Positions 60,158 through 64,000 of a stretch of 64,000 nucleotides of DNA are shown here, piece by piece (position 1 is the first letter of the stretch; each line of letters begins with the position of its first letter). The notes under the pieces were generated by a model. It was not told the origin of the DNA. It did no database searches and worked only from the letters and a program-made list of their open reading frames with translations. A program made the translations under genes and the position numbers. The DNA is from Diploscapter coronatus (lineage: Eukaryota > Nematoda > Chromadorea > Rhabditida > Rhabditidae): assembly GCA_964036155.1 (NCBI GenBank), contig OZ038423.1, positions 44,345,249 to 44,409,248 on the forward strand. The letters run 5' to 3'.

Positions 60158-63100
60158 ATGCTCTACGCGGTATTAACTCTGCTGAAGTAGGTTAAAATTG
60201 CTATTTTTAGATTTTTGGTTTCGATAATTCTTGTCATTTCTCTAGCCCCTTAGCATTGATTGATGAGCTCAAAGTACTTTAGACCCTCTCAAATGAACGC
60301 TATCTCTGATTATTTATCTCTTTCAGAGATTTTGATCTCGTTATTTACTTTACTGATTAGTACCTTGCACTATTGGAAGATAAAGAATTTAGGAAAAATT
60401 GAATTTTCAGCCAGATTTACTGCGATGGTCCAATCCTAAAAACGGTCCAGGACTCGCATATGTTTCCAGACTCGAAATACTTCGTCGACATGCCACTAAA
60501 ATTGGATCCAAGTAATTTCAAATTTCGGATTTTAGATATTAGTAGCTGCTCGCACAAAATAATTGCTAAAGATTACGCAATCCTATATTTGAATTGTTTT
60601 TGAAATATATTTTTTTTAAAATCATACCTAAAATATAATTTGAACAATTTTTTTTTTTTTAATTTCGGCTTAAATTATTGTAGGCTCGATTTGATCTTAG
60701 CCTACTCAATAGCATAATAGAAATGTTGACCAGAATTTGAAATATTTTAAAAGTCATTTTAATCATGTTCATTCTTTCTGTTGAAATATATGATCTGCAA
60801 GCACAAAGCCAGACAGACCAGTCGATCATTTTTGCAGCATTCGCATTTTCCCTGAAATCGGCTGACATTTTGGGTTCTGATGCACTCAAAAACTCGTGAT
60901 TTATCGCCCTTTTCCCAATAATGTTTGAAATAAAAATGCAACACATTTTTCATTCCTTCTCTAAAAATCATCGATATTTCACCATAAAAAAAACCATCTT
61001 ATCGATGCCATTAATTTTGGGTACAAGAAATAGCTATTTTTGAGATCAAACCTTCAAAGCTCTATCTTTGAAAATACTGTAACTTTCAAAATTAAAAATG
61101 AATTATTCTAGCTGAAGTTAATAAAATAACAGAATCGAATACATACTGTTCAATGATCTAGTAAAATGTGTAAAATAAAATTAATATAAAAGTAGTTAAA
61201 TTTAAAATTTCAGTTACAACTCTACGACATTTCGATGAGCTTGGTGAAAAAGCGATGGACATCGCTGTGCTTCGAGAGTTCGTCTTCTCACATTTTAGCC
61301 AGCCAGGAACCGAATTGGTTGAAGTGTAGGATTTTTCGTCAATACGAAAAAGTAGTTGTAATAGAGCTGCATCGTTGCATACGGAATAGTAAAGAAGATA
61401 ACCTTTTCTCTAACAAGTCCTTTACTATTTCGCATGCAGCTATGCTACGATGCAGCTACTTTTTTAAACGCGTCAATTTTTTGCAATTGTTTTCCTAAAA
61501 ATACAACTTCAGGGCCCCACCCGACTGGGTCGAATTTCCGTCGAATTTTCTAAAAATTCACGACTACCACCATCGAAGGTGGGCCCTGCATCTACATCGG
61601 ATTTGGAGAGATCTATGTAGAAAGGTAATATGCTTGTTCTCAATGACTTTATGATTATCATTGATAGCATTACCTTCATAAATCTTATCCTGAAACGTAT
61701 TTTATTTATCTGAAGAATCAATATTTCTACTGACATTGTAAGGAAACTCACTTGATATTTCATTTTAGTCGATTTTTTTCTGGAGCATAATCGCAAAGTC
61801 ATATTTTCTAAATTCAGGTCAAAGACGACGTTCGAACGAACCAGGATCGATACTCGCTACTTTACGTTCCCCACCCCTTCATCATTCCAGGTGGCAGATT
61901 TAGGGAGTTTTACTATTGGTACTCAGTTTAATTAAATTAGCCTTAAGTTTAAAGATTCAGGGATACATTTTGGATTCTAAAGGGGTTGATTTTCTCTGAA
62001 ATGTATGAAACCGCTCGAGGAGTCATCAAGAATCTAGCATATATGGTGGATAAGTATGTCTTTTAAAAAATGTTTTTTTAATTGAATTAAATTAAAGTCA
62101 CGGTTTCGTACCGAATGGTGGTCGCGTGTATTACCTAACTCGATCTCAACCTCCTCTACTAATTCCCATGGTCTATGATTATTTCCTGGGTACAGGCGAT
62201 CTGGAATTTGTCCTGGTAAATGATAAATCGTTGCTTTTTCTCAATAATGGAGGTATTTAGGAGATCTTACCGACCCTAGAAAAAGAATATCAATTCTGGG
62301 TCTCACGTAGGTCGACGATACATTACGATGCAAATGGAACCTTCTCGTTTCCCTTTTATCAGTACAAGGCTACTTTGAAGGTACCTTTTTATTATCTATC
62401 ATCATAAAACATAAATTAAAATTACAAAAAATATTTTGAAGCATTTTAATTTCATGAAAAAATAAACTTTAGGTACCAAGACCAGAATCCTATAGAGAAG
62501 ACTATGAATTGGTAAATGATATCGAGAAAGAAGAGGACCGAATAAAAATGTGGTCCGAAGTGGCTTCGGCGGCAGAAACTGGATGGGATTTTTCGACGAG
62601 GTGGTTCTCTCAAAATGGAGATTCCATGCATAAGATGCACACAATTAGGTGAATTTATGATATATTATTTTTAGATTATTTCAAACACATCTCACGCAGC
62701 AATAAATTGAAAATTACAACTGTTGAGGCTAAATTTTGAAACCTATATCTAAACTGTCGTCCACACTGACTTGAATAGATTTTTAACTAAGTGTAAATCA
62801 TCAATTAAATATCAAAGATCATTTTCAGAACTTGGAGCGTCGTTCCCGTCGACCTAAACGCGTTTATGTGCGTCAATTCTCGAATTTTAGCCAGCTTCCA
62901 CGAAATTGCAGGTATAATTTAGGTATCCAAAGTTAATCATTTTATAGTTCAGGTGATATAAATAAAGTAAATGAATATACGAAGCGGTACGAGTGGGCGA
63001 AGCATCAGATGAAAACTATGCATTGGAACGAGACGGACGGAATTTGGTACGACTATGATTTGGAGACTAAGGTAAAGAGGATTCGTTTTACTTATTTTAT

Positions 63101-63921
63101 GGTTTAAAGTATAATATTTAGGAAATATTATTTATGCTTAATATTTTAAAATATCATACGATATAATTTTCTAAATTATTCATGAAGTTTGTTTTTGAAT
63201 ATTTAATAGAATAATGAACATAACTAAAATGATAGTTACAATAAAGAAACCTATAAATTTGAAATTTCAGCAACATAGTACCGCATATTATGCTTCCAAC
63301 GCCATACCGCTCTATGCCAAGTGCTTCGACGACGATCTCATTCCATACCGAGTGCACGATTACCTAAAGCGGGAAGGAGTCATGAATTTCACGAAAGGAC
63401 TTCCGACTTCGCTAGCCATGGGTAGTGAGCAACAATGGGATAAGGAGAATGCATGGTATTCTAATTTTTTTTGTTAAAAATATATTATTATATAAACTTT
63501 AGGCCACCAATGGTCCATATGGTAATCGAGGGGTTCAGAACGACGGGTAATCCAGAGTTGATGGAGGTAGGTTTTTTAAACATTATATTTTTTCTATAAA
63601 TTACCTTCCACAACAGAACTATGCCACGAAATTGATGTAATATCGAAGAACTTTTAGCAACATAAGTTGCTTATTCTTGAAGTAATGAATTACTATATTT
63701 CTGTGATGTCTTCTGAAGAGAAACTAATTAGTATTTTATTCCAATTCCGATTTTTTCAGAAACGTTTAATTTTATTTCAGATCGCGAAGAAAATGGCGAC
63801 GGGCTGGTTGCGAGTCAGCTATCAACTGTTCATCAGAACTCACGCGATGTTCGAGAAATACAACGTCACGATTCATTCTGACGAAGTGCATGCCGGTAGT
63901 GGCGGGGAGTACGAAGTTCAG
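60158..63921 (+). CDS. tre: Trehalase (glycoside hydrolase 37), 3' end outside window
   Basis: Hydrolyses trehalose to two glucose molecules. Exons: 60158-60186, 60411-60511, 61214-61325, 61513-61624, 61818-61918, 61961-62053, 62098-62215, 62261-62380, 62473-62648, 62829-62911, 62953-63071, 63271-63455, 63503-63566, 63781-63921; 518 residues so far, then an intron opens at 63922. N-terminal QIYCDGPILKTVQ and FPDSKYFVDMPLK are typical. Signature 1 is PGGRFREFYYWDTFW; then GFVPNGGRVYYLTRSQPP; AETGWDFSTRWF, which holds the catalytic acid Asp; DLNAFM; signature 2 QWDKENAWPP; and FEKYNV near the expected catalytic Glu. The N-terminus MLYAVLTLL looks like a short secretion signal, though the exon is only nine codons and the start could be further upstream. 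An inverted-repeat element lies in the intron after exon 3. Confidence 0.96.
61345..61470. mobile_element. Palindromic MITE in a trehalase intron
   Basis: Arms GCTGCATCGTTGCATA and TATGCTACGATGCAGC, then GAATAGTAAAG and CTTTACTATTT closer to the centre, and AAAAAGTAG against CTACTTTTT at the outside, fold into a long imperfect hairpin of about 125 bases. No coding capacity. It lies between exons 3 and 4 of trehalase. Confidence 0.7.
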
Positions 63922-64000
63922 GTTTGTTTTTATTATCTTTTTATCTTTAATCAGTATCTAATGCCAGGTGGACTATATTTTTCCATTCAAAACCATTGAA

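Overview
This is a eukaryotic window from a nematode. Genes are cut into many small exons with GT-AG introns and TTTCAG-type acceptors in AT-rich DNA. The gene content is typical of nematodes: a receptor guanylyl cyclase, a neuropeptide GPCR, a duplicated serpentine chemoreceptor and an Ig+EGF membrane protein. The species cannot be named from sequence alone, but the proteins are clearly not identical to those I know from C. elegans. All gene models were built by hand from exon phase and family resemblance. Every internal phase in the listed models closes.

Layout: 24-5883 (+), 3' part of 6-phosphofructokinase. 6936-15507 (+), receptor guanylyl cyclase, 28 exons, about 1090 aa. 16334-19459 (-), allatostatin/galanin-type neuropeptide receptor, convergent with the cyclase. 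19.5-25.4 kb, gene-poor AT-rich DNA with a purine-rich repeat. 25407-28001 and 31344-33986 (-), two intact 320-aa copies of one chemoreceptor in tandem. 35413-40320 (-), choline/ethanolamine kinase, 13 exons. 42123-43829 (-), Ig+EGF single-pass membrane protein. 43.8-48.2 kb, no convincing gene. 48196-48726 (+), end of a small eight-cysteine probably secreted protein, tail to tail with spartin (48973-51932, -). Then three conserved minus-strand housekeeping genes in a row: ABT1/ESF2-like nucleolar RNA-binding protein (53633-55559), a 60-aa mitochondrial bc1-complex-like subunit (56135-56521) and DAD1 of oligosaccharyltransferase (57066-57780). Last, 60158-63921 (+), trehalase, running off the right edge.

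The genes do not form one pathway. The left third holds glycolysis and sensory or peptide signalling. The middle holds chemosensory duplication and phospholipid synthesis. The right end is mostly housekeeping (ribosome biogenesis, respiration, N-glycosylation, trehalose use).

Points most worth a second look: (1) two otherwise well-formed genes each need one splice acceptor that lacks AG (AT at 17993-17994, CG at 38172-38173), and the choline kinase also uses a GC donor; (2) the chemoreceptor copies differ only silently in exons 1-4 but carry about 12 amino-acid changes in exons 5-8; (3) at least eight short inverted-repeat elements (MITEs) sit in introns and spacers, one with a near-perfect 8-bp target duplication; (4) an eight-cysteine secreted family of unknown role. 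I saw no prokaryotic-type system, CRISPR array or rRNA/tRNA gene.
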